Assembly (NCBI RefSeq): GCF_025153475.1
Contig: NZ_JANZXA010000017.1
Span: 1 to 48,623 of the forward strand
Direction of reading: 5' to 3'
DNA: 48,623 nt
Origin: Novosphingobium mangrovisedimenti
Lineage (GTDB): Bacteria > Pseudomonadota > Alphaproteobacteria > Sphingomonadales > Sphingomonadaceae
Each line of letters opens with the position of its first letter. The stretch's first letter is position 1. The position numbers were made by a program, and so were the translations under genes. Positions 16,971 through 24,235 of this stretch are shown here, in pieces. The notes below the pieces were generated by a model. It was not told the origin of the DNA. It searched no databases and saw only the letters and a program-made list of their open reading frames with translations.

Positions 16971-17020
16971 GTCTGACTCTCCTTACAGAGAGCACGCGCG
17001 GCGTTGGGACCGCGTGGCCC
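16971..17020 (-). ncRNA. Probable serC leader RNA (serC-motif type)
   Basis: The short 5' leader can form two stems. CACGCG/CGCGTG (16993-16998 with 17011-17016) comes first. CTCTC/GAGAG (16988-16992 with 16977-16981) follows, and its 3' strand is the serC Shine-Dalgarno sequence. Alphaproteobacteria are known to carry a conserved 'serC motif' ahead of serC. The two tandem stems, with the ribosome-binding site in the second, agree with my recollection of it, but I could not align it to the covariance model. Confidence 0.55.
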
Positions 17021-17027
17021 GGAGCCG

Positions 17028-17055
17028 CATCTAGTGGCCGCCCGGTTTTTGTCAA
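17028..17055 (-). promoter_or_regulatory. serC promoter
   Basis: On the minus strand a perfect TTGACA (17050-17055) is followed after 16 bases by TAGATG (17028-17033). This is a strong sigma-70 type promoter. It places transcription start near 17020, just before the two-stem leader. Confidence 0.6.
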
Positions 17056-17165
17056 TCGATTCCCGGCCCAGCGCAGAGACGAACACACGGCGATGCGCGG
17101 CAATTTGAACGCGATAAGGGCTAACCGACAGGGTTCGTTAACCATTGAGCGCAATAATGCCGGCC

Positions 17166-17831
17166 ATGCGCAGATTGCTGCTCATCCTGCCTCTGGTCGC
17201 CACGCTGAGCGCTTGCATGGACATCCCGCAAGCGCAGGCCCCGCAACGGCAATCGGTGCGTCAATCCACGACCGCATTCAGCCCCCGACCCGAATATCGG
17301 CAATGCCTGTCCGAACTCGGCGCCCAGCGGGCCACGTTCACACCGCTGCCAGACCAGTATTTCGGGACCGGCTGCTCCAACGTGGACACCGTGCAGCTCG
17401 CCAGCGTTCATGGCGATACCGCCTCGCTCGCCCTGACCAATCTGGGCCCGGTAACCTGTGACATGGCAACCACGTTCGCCGCCTGGGCCCGCTTCGGCGT
17501 CGACCGCGCCGCGGAGCAGATCCTTGGCAGCCATCTGGCCCGGATCGAGACTTTCGGCAGCTACAATTGCCGCAACGTGGCCGGAACCAGCCGCCGCTCA
17601 GGCCATGCCACGGCCAACGCCATCGACGTATCGGCGTTCGTGTTGTCGGACGGCCGCAGGATTTCCGTGCTGGACGACTGGGACAGCGGCACGCCTGCCG
17701 AGCGCCGCTTCCTGCGCGTGGTCCACGAAAGCGCCTGCAAGCGCTTCGGCACGACATTGGGCCCGGACTACAACGCGGCGCACGCCAATCATTTCCATGT
17801 GGAAGCCAATAGCGGCAGCTTCTGTCGATAG
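17166..17831 (+). CDS. Extensin-like family lipoprotein
   Basis: From the ATG at 17166 the protein has 221 residues and a lipoprotein signal, with lipobox LSAC and Cys17. It belongs to the bacterial 'extensin-like' C-terminal domain family. This shows SGHATANAIDVSAF and AHANHFHVE, which resemble the HxxxxxxxD ... HxH zinc site of M15/VanY-type D,D-peptidases. Four or more cysteines in the mature part (for example CLSEL, GCSN, CDMAT, FCR) suggest disulfides. A role in peptidoglycan is plausible, but the family is not well characterised. An ATG at 17157 would add three residues. Confidence 0.85.
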   Translation: MRRLLLILPLVATLSACMDIPQAQAPQRQSVRQSTTAFSPRPEYRQCLSELGAQRATFTPLPDQYFGTGCSNVDTVQLASVHGDTASLALTNLGPVTCDMATTFAAWARFGVDRAAEQILGSHLARIETFGSYNCRNVAGTSRRSGHATANAIDVSAFVLSDGRRISVLDDWDSGTPAERRFLRVVHESACKRFGTTLGPDYNAAHANHFHVEANSGSFCR

Positions 17832-17868
17832 ACGAAATCCGATTTCGACGCGTGCACCGCCCTGGTGT

Positions 17869-18339
17869 TCAGAGCTGAATGGTCGTCATCCTGAACGGCA
17901 TTTCCACATCCAGCTTCACACGGTATCCGGCCGGCCCCGACGCCGAACTGGCGCAGTCGCACTGGATCAGCGCACGGCAATGCACCACGGCCCGCGAGAG
18001 ATTCCACGCATGCAGCCATTCGCGATACTGGGTCGAAAGGTATCCGGGCAAATATCCGACCAGCCCGCCGTCGACGAACACTCCCACATCGCCCCTGCCG
18101 GCCCGCCCCGACCGCTCGCGGTCGATTGCCAGGACCGCGACGCACCTGTGATCGCGGCCGGGACATCCGCTCTGCCCGGCAACCTCGTGGATCTCCGAAT
18201 GGCGGCGCGACGTCCGCACCAGTTCCAGCGGGAAATCATCCCGTCCATGCAGCAGCAACCTGAGTCCCTCGGACGCCGAATCGTCCGGGACGGCACGACT
18301 GCCTGCAAGGTGCAACCCCTTGAAATACCGATCCAACAT
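17869..18339 (-). CDS. Hypothetical protein with a HIRAN-like region
   Basis: From the ATG at 18339 the protein has 156 residues, starting MLDRYFKGLHLAGSR. The middle has an L-x-LVR strand and later GDVGVFVDGGLVGYLPG followed by a YREWL helix. This order resembles the HIRAN fold, where a variable-to-constant DxxAV strand leads to xxGYL. HIRAN domains bind DNA ends in helicase proteins, and free-standing versions are of unknown function. The usual NPxDxxA motif is not clear here, so the match is weak. The frame is open upstream to 18495, but a terminator-like hairpin there argues against a longer protein. Confidence 0.55.
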   Translation of the reverse strand: MLDRYFKGLHLAGSRAVPDDSASEGLRLLLHGRDDFPLELVRTSRRHSEIHEVAGQSGCPGRDHRCVAVLAIDRERSGRAGRGDVGVFVDGGLVGYLPGYLSTQYREWLHAWNLSRAVVHCRALIQCDCASSASGPAGYRVKLDVEMPFRMTTIQL

Positions 18340-18455
18340 GTAAGCGCGACCCCCGCCTTCCCTGCGGTGTAGGAAGCAGCTTATCACGCCAGGGCGGTCG
18401 ATTTGCACGGCAGGCCGGGCTGTGCACAGAAATTCTTGGTCAACCGGCCACGCGA

Positions 18456-18489
18456 AAGCCCCGGAAAGCCGAAAGGCTTCCCGGGGCTT
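18456..18489. terminator. Terminator after the amidohydrolase gene
   Basis: AAGCCCCGG (18456-18464) pairs with CCGGGGCTT (18481-18489). After one mismatch, AAGCC/GGCTT continues to a GAAA loop (18471-18474). On the minus strand TTTC follows the stem. It lies 37 bases beyond the amidohydrolase stop. Confidence 0.75.
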
Positions 18490-18525
18490 CACCATACCAA
18501 CCGCCAGGCCGCAGTCGGCCTGAAA

Positions 18526-19794
18526 TCAGAACGGCAGCTTATAGAAGCGCGAAGCGTTGTCCTGCAGGACCTTCTTCTTCACTTCGTAGTCGTAGCCGCC
18601 GAGCACGTTCTTGATGTGCGCCTGCACGCCCGGATAGAGCGAGGTTGGGTGCGGGAAGTCGGTTTCGAACATGACGTTGTCGACACCGATGGTTTCCAGC
18701 AGCAGCTTCGGCGCGACCTTCTCGAACCAGAAAGTGCACATGAAGTGGTCGCGGAAATAGTCCCACGGCTGCTTCTTGAGGATGTTGCGCTTGCGCGGCA
18801 GCATTTCCTGGAACTGGTGCTCCAGCGCTTCCACGGCGAAGGGCACCCAGCCCATGCCGCTCTCGATCAGGCCAATCTTGAGGTTCGGGTGCTGGTCGAG
18901 ACGGCCCGAAACCATCCAGTTGCCGAGCGTGGCGGCATTGCCGATCGAGAACATCGTCGCGACCACCGAGAGGATCTGCTCGAACTCGAAACCTTCCCAG
19001 GTCAGCGTGTTCGGGTCGATCGCGGCATTGAGGTGGAAGTTGAGCGGAACGCCCTCGGCGTCGCACATCTCGAGGAACGGCGTCCAGTAATCGTGGTTGA
19101 AGCTCGGCACGCCGACGCGCTCGGGCGTATCGGGCAGCACGAAACCGCGCAGCCCCATGTCGATGCAGCGGCGGGCTTCCTTCTCGAGCTCGGCCTTGTC
19201 CCACAGCGGCAGGTGCGCCATCGGGAACAGACGCTCTCCCGACTCCTTCTGCCAGTCGGCGTTGAAGTCGTTGTAGATCTTCATGATGTTGAGCGCGAGG
19301 TCGCGATCGCCCAACGTCATCAGCATGCCAGCCTGGGTGATGCCCGAGTTCTGGAAGCAGATCTGCGCGTAGACGCCCATGTCGTCCATCGCGGCAAGGC
19401 GCGGCGCGATCTCGTGACCGCCGGCGTGCGATTCCTCAAGCGTTGGGAACGCGAGGCGGCCCAGCAGCTTGTTGTTGTCCTTGCGGATCACGTTGCCGCC
19501 CAGCGTGCCGCAGTTGCGGTCGCCGATGTACCAGCGGTCGACGCCGTCGGCATCGCGCTTCACATAGGGCATCTTGCCCTTCATGCCGACCGGCGCGCGG
19601 TCAATGAAGAGCGTCGGCGGTTCCACGATATGGGTGTCGGTATCGACGATCTTGATCCCCTTCAGCGAGGGATCGAGTCCGCCGGACTGGGTTGCATAGT
19701 CGACTTCACGGATGACGCCGCCGGGCAGGTACCCCTCTGCGGACCAATACTTCCGTGCCGACTCCTGCATGTCCTTGGTGTCTGCATCGGCCAT
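18526..19794 (-). CDS. Amidohydrolase family protein (amidohydrolase 2 / ACMSD-like)
   Basis: The 422-residue protein has the amidohydrolase-2 TIM-barrel landmarks: KIVDTDTHIVEPP (metal-binding DxH-type opening), PLNFHLNAAIDP (His on a later strand), and ETDFPHPTSLYPG (aspartate near the C-terminus). The family includes ACMSD-type decarboxylases and gamma-resorcylate decarboxylase as well as hydrolases. I use the ATG at 19794 (MADADTKDMQESARKY); the open frame further upstream lacks conserved features. It is divergent from a cytochrome P450, so a shared catabolic role for an aromatic, terpenoid or steroid compound is possible. This is inference. Confidence 0.85.
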   Translation of the reverse strand: MADADTKDMQESARKYWSAEGYLPGGVIREVDYATQSGGLDPSLKGIKIVDTDTHIVEPPTLFIDRAPVGMKGKMPYVKRDADGVDRWYIGDRNCGTLGGNVIRKDNNKLLGRLAFPTLEESHAGGHEIAPRLAAMDDMGVYAQICFQNSGITQAGMLMTLGDRDLALNIMKIYNDFNADWQKESGERLFPMAHLPLWDKAELEKEARRCIDMGLRGFVLPDTPERVGVPSFNHDYWTPFLEMCDAEGVPLNFHLNAAIDPNTLTWEGFEFEQILSVVATMFSIGNAATLGNWMVSGRLDQHPNLKIGLIESGMGWVPFAVEALEHQFQEMLPRKRNILKKQPWDYFRDHFMCTFWFEKVAPKLLLETIGVDNVMFETDFPHPTSLYPGVQAHIKNVLGGYDYEVKKKVLQDNASRFYKLPF

Positions 19795-19969
19795 TAGAAT
19801 TCTCCCGAAATTAATGGGTCTCATTTCGCAACCATGCCGGCCAAATTCAATTGCATTGGCCAACGCAGGCACGATGAATCGCCCCTCTCGAACATGTTCA
19901 TGCCGCCATGCGGCCGCGTTTCTTGCTTGCCGGTTTTGCCTTGGGCATGAACTGCATTGGGAGAAGATC
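19795..19969. promoter_or_regulatory. Divergent control region of amidohydrolase and P450 genes
   Basis: The 175-base gap holds two inverted repeats. GGCCAA (19839-19844) and TTGGCC (19856-19861) are 11 bases apart. GAACATGTTC (19890-19899) is a perfect 10-base palindrome. Either could bind a regulator shared by both genes. No regulator gene lies beside them. Confidence 0.5.
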
Positions 19970-21247
19970 ATGCCACAAGCACAGACAATGGACGATATCC
20001 GGGTCGACTTCGATGCGCCGGGAAACGTTCCGAAGGATCGCATCGTCGACTTGTCCTTCGCCATGGGCACGCTGCCCAACGACCTCGTAGATCCCTACGA
20101 ACCTTGCGGATGGCTGGCGGGGCCCGAGATACCCCGCCTGCTCTTCAATCCACCGACACGCCAGGGTCTGGGCGCGGTTACCGGCAACCAGCGCGGCAGC
20201 TGGGTGGTTTCACACTACGAGGACATCGAGCGCGTCTATTCGGACAACGAACATTTCTCCAACGCCGGCACCGCCGAGTTCCAGCGGCTGATCGGGGAGA
20301 CATTCAAGTCGATTCCGTTGGCGATCGATCCGCCCGACCATGCGAAGTACCGCCTCTACCTGATGCCCTACTTCTCGCCGTCGCGGATCACCCGCGATCT
20401 GGAGCCCCGCATCCGCAAGGTCGTCACCGAGATGATCGACGAGATCGCCTGCAAGGGCGAAGTCGACATGGCCTGGGACTTCGGCCGGGTCTATCCGGTG
20501 CGCATCTTCATGGGCCTGATGGGCTTCCCCGACGAGATGTTCGAGCAGTTCCTCGACTGGGAGTGGGACATCCTGCACTCGGGCAGCCTAGAAAAGATGC
20601 AGGCAGCCTTGCGCGGCGTGCTCGAATTCCTGCGCGGTTTCATCGCCGAGAAGGAGAAGAACCCGGACGAACACCTCGTCTCCTCGATCGTCCACGGCAA
20701 GATCGAGGGACGCGGCCTGACCGACGACGAGAAGATCGGCATGGTCTGGTTCCTCTGGCTCGGCGGGCTCGACACGGTCGCCGCCACCATCGCCCAGATG
20801 TTCCGCCGCATGGCACTGCAGCCCGAACTGCAAAAGCGCATCCGCGAAAACGCGGGGATCATCAACTCCGCCGTCGAAGAATTCCTGCGTACCCAGCCGA
20901 TCCTGTCTTCCGCGCGCACGGCAAAGAAGGACTTCGCATGGCACGGAATCCAGATCCGCAAGGGTGACAACTTCCAGTGCCTCAACCCCTCGGGCAATTT
21001 CGATCCGGCACGCTTCGAGGACCCGCGCACGTTCGATCCCGAACGCAAGGCCAACCGCCATTTCACCTTCGTGGGCGGCGTGCACATCTGCCTCGGCGCC
21101 CACCTCGCCCGCCGCGAATTGCGCCTGCTGCTGGAGGAATGGTTCAGGCGGATCCCGGAATTCCGGGTCAAGCCGGGGGCCGACACGACGGTGTTCCCGG
21201 GGCTGCTGTCGATCCGCAACCTGCCGATCGTCTGGGATGTGAGGTAG
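19970..21247 (+). CDS. Cytochrome P450
   Basis: The 425-residue soluble P450 has the heme-binding loop FTFVGGVHICLGAHLARREL with Cys374 as the axial thiolate. The I-helix segment is LGGLDTVAATIAQ (265-277; the usual A/G-G-x-D/E-T), and a K-helix E-x-x-R is at EFLR (304-307). GVHICLGAHLAR is typical of bacterial class I P450s, which take electrons from a ferredoxin; no ferredoxin or reductase gene is nearby. An upstream start is possible, but GGGAGAAG precedes the ATG at 19970. Substrate unknown. Confidence 0.94.
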   Translation: MPQAQTMDDIRVDFDAPGNVPKDRIVDLSFAMGTLPNDLVDPYEPCGWLAGPEIPRLLFNPPTRQGLGAVTGNQRGSWVVSHYEDIERVYSDNEHFSNAGTAEFQRLIGETFKSIPLAIDPPDHAKYRLYLMPYFSPSRITRDLEPRIRKVVTEMIDEIACKGEVDMAWDFGRVYPVRIFMGLMGFPDEMFEQFLDWEWDILHSGSLEKMQAALRGVLEFLRGFIAEKEKNPDEHLVSSIVHGKIEGRGLTDDEKIGMVWFLWLGGLDTVAATIAQMFRRMALQPELQKRIRENAGIINSAVEEFLRTQPILSSARTAKKDFAWHGIQIRKGDNFQCLNPSGNFDPARFEDPRTFDPERKANRHFTFVGGVHICLGAHLARRELRLLLEEWFRRIPEFRVKPGADTTVFPGLLSIRNLPIVWDVR

Positions 21248-21285
21248 CGGCCTGCGGATGCCCGAACAGGGCACCCGCATTCCGA

Positions 21286-21540
21286 TCAGAACACCTGCCC
21301 CGCGCCTTCCATGCCGGCTATCATGCGCCCTGCGTCGATCAATGATTGATCGGCCGCAAGGAAGCGCGCGTTGCCTGCGCAAATGTCGCGGAAGGCGCAT
21401 TCCAGGCGAGGCGTGTCGCTCATGGCCGTGCCGTCGCGACAGCGCTTGCTGGCGGCGAAGGCTTTCATCTGCGGGCGCTCGCACCAAGCCCCAGAACGGG
21501 AACACCGCATCGTATCGTTGTGGAGACCTGCCGTCAGCAC
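21286..21540 (-). CDS. Small cysteine-containing hypothetical protein
   Basis: The frame has third-position GC like that of true genes and ends just before the P450 gene. It begins only 18 bases after the Anbu gene stops, as a last operon gene might. The product is at most 84 residues from a GTG (21540), or shorter from the ATGs at 21510 or 21468. It contains five cysteines (WCE, KRCRDG, LECAF, DICAG and one near the start) and no membrane segment. I do not recognise it. It could also be the remnant of a longer gene. Confidence 0.4.
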   Translation of the reverse strand: MLTAGLHNDTMRCSRSGAWCERPQMKAFAASKRCRDGTAMSDTPRLECAFRDICAGNARFLAADQSLIDAGRMIAGMEGAGQVF

Positions 21541-21558
21541 GCAGGCCCGGGATAGCGA

Positions 21559-22323
21559 CTATTCCGCCGCGTTCTCCAGTTCCTGCTCCATGTGATAGTC
21601 GGGCAATGCATCGAGCGCCTGCTTCAATGCTTCGCCCCACCCCGTCGAGACGGCCTGAAAGTAGGGATCCGTCCCGTCGATCCGCCGTTCATGAATCGGC
21701 GTGTAACAGTCGCGCTCGATCACCAGCAGATCGAGCGGCAGACCGACCGAAAGGTTGGCCTTGAGCGTGGAATCGAACGAGACCGTGAACAGCTTGACCG
21801 CGCGTTCGAAGCTCATCGCACGGTCATACCCGCGGATCAGGATCGGGCGACCGTACTTGGTTTCGCCGATCTGGAAGAAGGGCGTATCGAAGCTCGCCTC
21901 GATGAAGTTGCCTTCCGGGTAGATCATGAACAGGCGCGGCTCCATGCCCGCGATCTGCCCGGCAACGATCACCGTCGCGTTGAACGTGCCCGCCGAGGCG
22001 TGCTGTCCATTGTCGTCTGCCTGCGTGGCAATCGTTTCGCGCAACAGGTTGCCCACTATCGTCGCAACCTGGAACATGGTATCCGCCTCGAGCAGCGAAT
22101 TGTTCCGCTCCGATGGCGCCTTGTTGCGCTCCTCGAGCTGGCTGATCACGGACTGGGTGGTGGCAAGGTTGCCCGCGGTCATCACCGCGATGATGCGCTC
22201 GCCGGGAATCTCCCAATGGAACATCTTGCGAAAGGTCGAGATGTTATCGACGCCGGAATTGGTGCGCGTGTCGCTCATCAGAACGAGACCGCGATCCAGC
22301 ATCATCCCCACGCAATAGGTCAT
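21559..22323 (-). CDS. Anbu-type proteasome-like peptidase
   Basis: The 254-residue protein is an Anbu (ancestral beta subunit) relative of the 20S proteasome beta fold. It starts MTYCVG, so Thr2 becomes the N-terminal nucleophile after Met removal. SDTRTNSGVDN and FRKMF supply the Asp and Lys expected in the Ntn-hydrolase site. It ends in a glutamate-rich tail. It is the last or next-to-last gene of a four-gene set with transglutaminase, alpha-E and ATP-grasp genes, the classic Anbu context. It probably assembles into an open ring or helix. Its substrates are unknown. Confidence 0.93.
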   Translation of the reverse strand: MTYCVGMMLDRGLVLMSDTRTNSGVDNISTFRKMFHWEIPGERIIAVMTAGNLATTQSVISQLEERNKAPSERNNSLLEADTMFQVATIVGNLLRETIATQADDNGQHASAGTFNATVIVAGQIAGMEPRLFMIYPEGNFIEASFDTPFFQIGETKYGRPILIRGYDRAMSFERAVKLFTVSFDSTLKANLSVGLPLDLLVIERDCYTPIHERRIDGTDPYFQAVSTGWGEALKQALDALPDYHMEQELENAAE

Positions 22324-22414
22324 TGAAAACTTCGTCCCTGCAAACCTTCAGCCTCGCACGATTGCGCGCTGCGCCCGGCGCGGAAAGGCGACCCGGCTCG
22401 TAATCCCGTGCGGG

Positions 22415-23275
22415 CTAGCCGCCCTGAACCTGTTGCTGTCCGCCGCCGCCGGACGACTGCTGCTGACCTACCAGTTTCTCGTCAACCGACAAGTGCACGT
22501 CAAGTTCAGTTTCCCCAGCTCCGACGGCAATGCCCGTAACCGGGGCAGCTTCGCTGTAGTCACAGCCGGTAGCCACGCGGACATAGCGTTCGTCCGGGCA
22601 GATCGCATTGGAAATGTCGAAGCCGACCCAGCCGAGCCCCGGCACATAGGCCTCGGCCCAGCCGTGCCCTGCCTCCTGCTCGACGAGGCCGTCCATCTTC
22701 AGGTAGCCGCCGACATAGCGCATGGGGATGTCCAGCAGCCGGCCCGCGCTGATGAAGACGTGGGCATGGTCCTGGCACACGCCCTTGCCCGCCACCAGCG
22801 CCTGCTCCGCGGTCGTGGCGGCGTCGGTCTCGCCGGGGACATATTCGATCTGCTCACCGATCGCGCCCGACAGGGCATGGAGAAAATTCAGCGTGTCGTC
22901 GCGGTCGGCATCGACCGAAGCCACCAGTTGACGCACACGATTTCCGGCGCGGGTCAGCGGCGTGGGACGCAGGAAGCACCACAAGGGCATGTGCCCGGTA
23001 TGCATGCCGGTGACGCCGTTGTTGTCGATCGTGCGCACGGTCCCGTGGCAGGTAACGACGACTTCCGGCACGCCCGGCTCGATCGAGACGAGATCGATGT
23101 GGTTGTGGTGCTGGTCGTCGTAGGACGCCTCTGGCCTGGCTCCGACAAGGTCCATGCGCCATTCGAGCACTTCCTGCCCGTGTGTCGTCTTGGGTTTGAG
23201 CCGCAGGCGCTGCAACCCGTGGGAGACCTTCTCGGCGAAGGAGTAGCGCGTGGTGTGAGTGACGGTCAGAAGCAC
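22415..23275 (-). CDS. Transglutaminase-like protein of the Anbu operon
   Basis: The 286-residue protein has a bacterial transglutaminase N-terminal region (YSFAEKVSHGLQRLRLKPK) and a core with catalytic Cys167 (GKGVCQDHAHVF), His204 (AGHGWAEAY) and Asp220 (GWVGFD). The triad is intact, so amide cleavage or transfer is feasible. A glutamine/glycine tail ends the protein. Its gene starts 12 bases after the alpha-E gene, and it is cytosolic. Family function is not settled; it is inferred to act on the same peptide bonds that the ATP-grasp and Anbu partners make or cleave. Confidence 0.92.
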   Translation of the reverse strand: MLLTVTHTTRYSFAEKVSHGLQRLRLKPKTTHGQEVLEWRMDLVGARPEASYDDQHHNHIDLVSIEPGVPEVVVTCHGTVRTIDNNGVTGMHTGHMPLWCFLRPTPLTRAGNRVRQLVASVDADRDDTLNFLHALSGAIGEQIEYVPGETDAATTAEQALVAGKGVCQDHAHVFISAGRLLDIPMRYVGGYLKMDGLVEQEAGHGWAEAYVPGLGWVGFDISNAICPDERYVRVATGCDYSEAAPVTGIAVGAGETELDVHLSVDEKLVGQQQSSGGGGQQQVQGG

Positions 23276-23287
23276 TAAGGACCGCTC

Positions 23288-24235
23288 CTATTCGATGAAG
23301 CGATAGTCGGCAGCGATGGCATTGCCGATTTCGATGGTCTTGCCGATGAAGTCCTGCAGGAACTCGTGCAGTCCGCCCTCGAAGATTTCCTCGATCGAGG
23401 TCTGGTGCAGCCGGGCCCCGGCATCGCGCAGCAATTCGTGCGCGGAAACCTCGTGCCCGTATTCCTTGGCAAGACCGGCCATGTTGCTGCGGATCTTCTC
23501 GTAGCAGAACACGAGGCTGCGCGGGAACTGGCCGTCGAGGATCAGGAAGCGCGCGATCCCGCGCGGCTCCATCGACGCGGCATTGAGCCAGGAATAGGCC
23601 CGGTTGCCCGCCACCGAGCGCAACAGCGTATCCCACTGGACATTGTCGAGGCTGGAGCCGACCCAGGCAGCCGAGGGCAGCAGCACGTAGTACTTCACGT
23701 CGAGAATGCGGGCGGTGTTGTCGGCACGTTCGATGAAGGTGCCGATGCGCGCGAAGTTGAACACCTCGTTGCGCAACATGGTGCCTTCCATCGCGCCACG
23801 AACGAGCGTGCCCTGCCGGCGGATCGCGGTGAGCACTTCGCCCAGATTGGTCTCGCGCACCGGCCGCGCGAGCATTTCGCTGAGGATCATCCAGCCTTCA
23901 TTGGTGGCTTCCCAGACCGAATTGGTCAGGCTGGTCCGCACGACACGGGCATTGGTCCGCGCATTCTCGACCATCCGCAGGACGGAAGCGGGATTGTCCT
24001 TGTCGCGCAGGAGATAGTTGAACACCTGCGGACCGTTGAAGTCGGAATAGAGCTCGAGGTAGGCATCGACCTGCCCTGTGGTGGTCAGGACCGACTTCCA
24101 TTCCTCGTCCGCCGATTCCTTGTCGCCCCGCGTCAGGGCCAGGTGGAATCCCACGTCGATCAGGCGCGCCGCGTTTTCCGCCCGCTCGAGGTAGCGGTTC
24201 ATCCAGTAAACGCCGTTGGCAGCTCGTCCCAGCAT
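23288..24235 (-). CDS. Alpha-E domain protein (DUF403) of the Anbu operon
   Basis: The 315-residue, mostly helical protein starts MLGRAANGVYWMNRYLERAENAARL, the hallmark first helix of the alpha-E family, and has a second related helix FIERADNTARILDVKYY about 170 residues later. It overlaps the ATP-grasp gene by one base (TAATG), showing tight translational coupling. Alpha-E proteins have been proposed from comparative genomics to assist a peptide-ligase system. No catalytic site is visible, so a structural or binding role is likely. Confidence 0.92.
   Translation of the reverse strand: MLGRAANGVYWMNRYLERAENAARLIDVGFHLALTRGDKESADEEWKSVLTTTGQVDAYLELYSDFNGPQVFNYLLRDKDNPASVLRMVENARTNARVVRTSLTNSVWEATNEGWMILSEMLARPVRETNLGEVLTAIRRQGTLVRGAMEGTMLRNEVFNFARIGTFIERADNTARILDVKYYVLLPSAAWVGSSLDNVQWDTLLRSVAGNRAYSWLNAASMEPRGIARFLILDGQFPRSLVFCYEKIRSNMAGLAKEYGHEVSAHELLRDAGARLHQTSIEEIFEGGLHEFLQDFIGKTIEIGNAIAADYRFIE

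Noticed and set aside
20588..21640. Minus-strand frame of 350 residues over the P450
   Set aside because: The P450 heme loop and I-helix are on the plus strand; the minus frame is a shadow.
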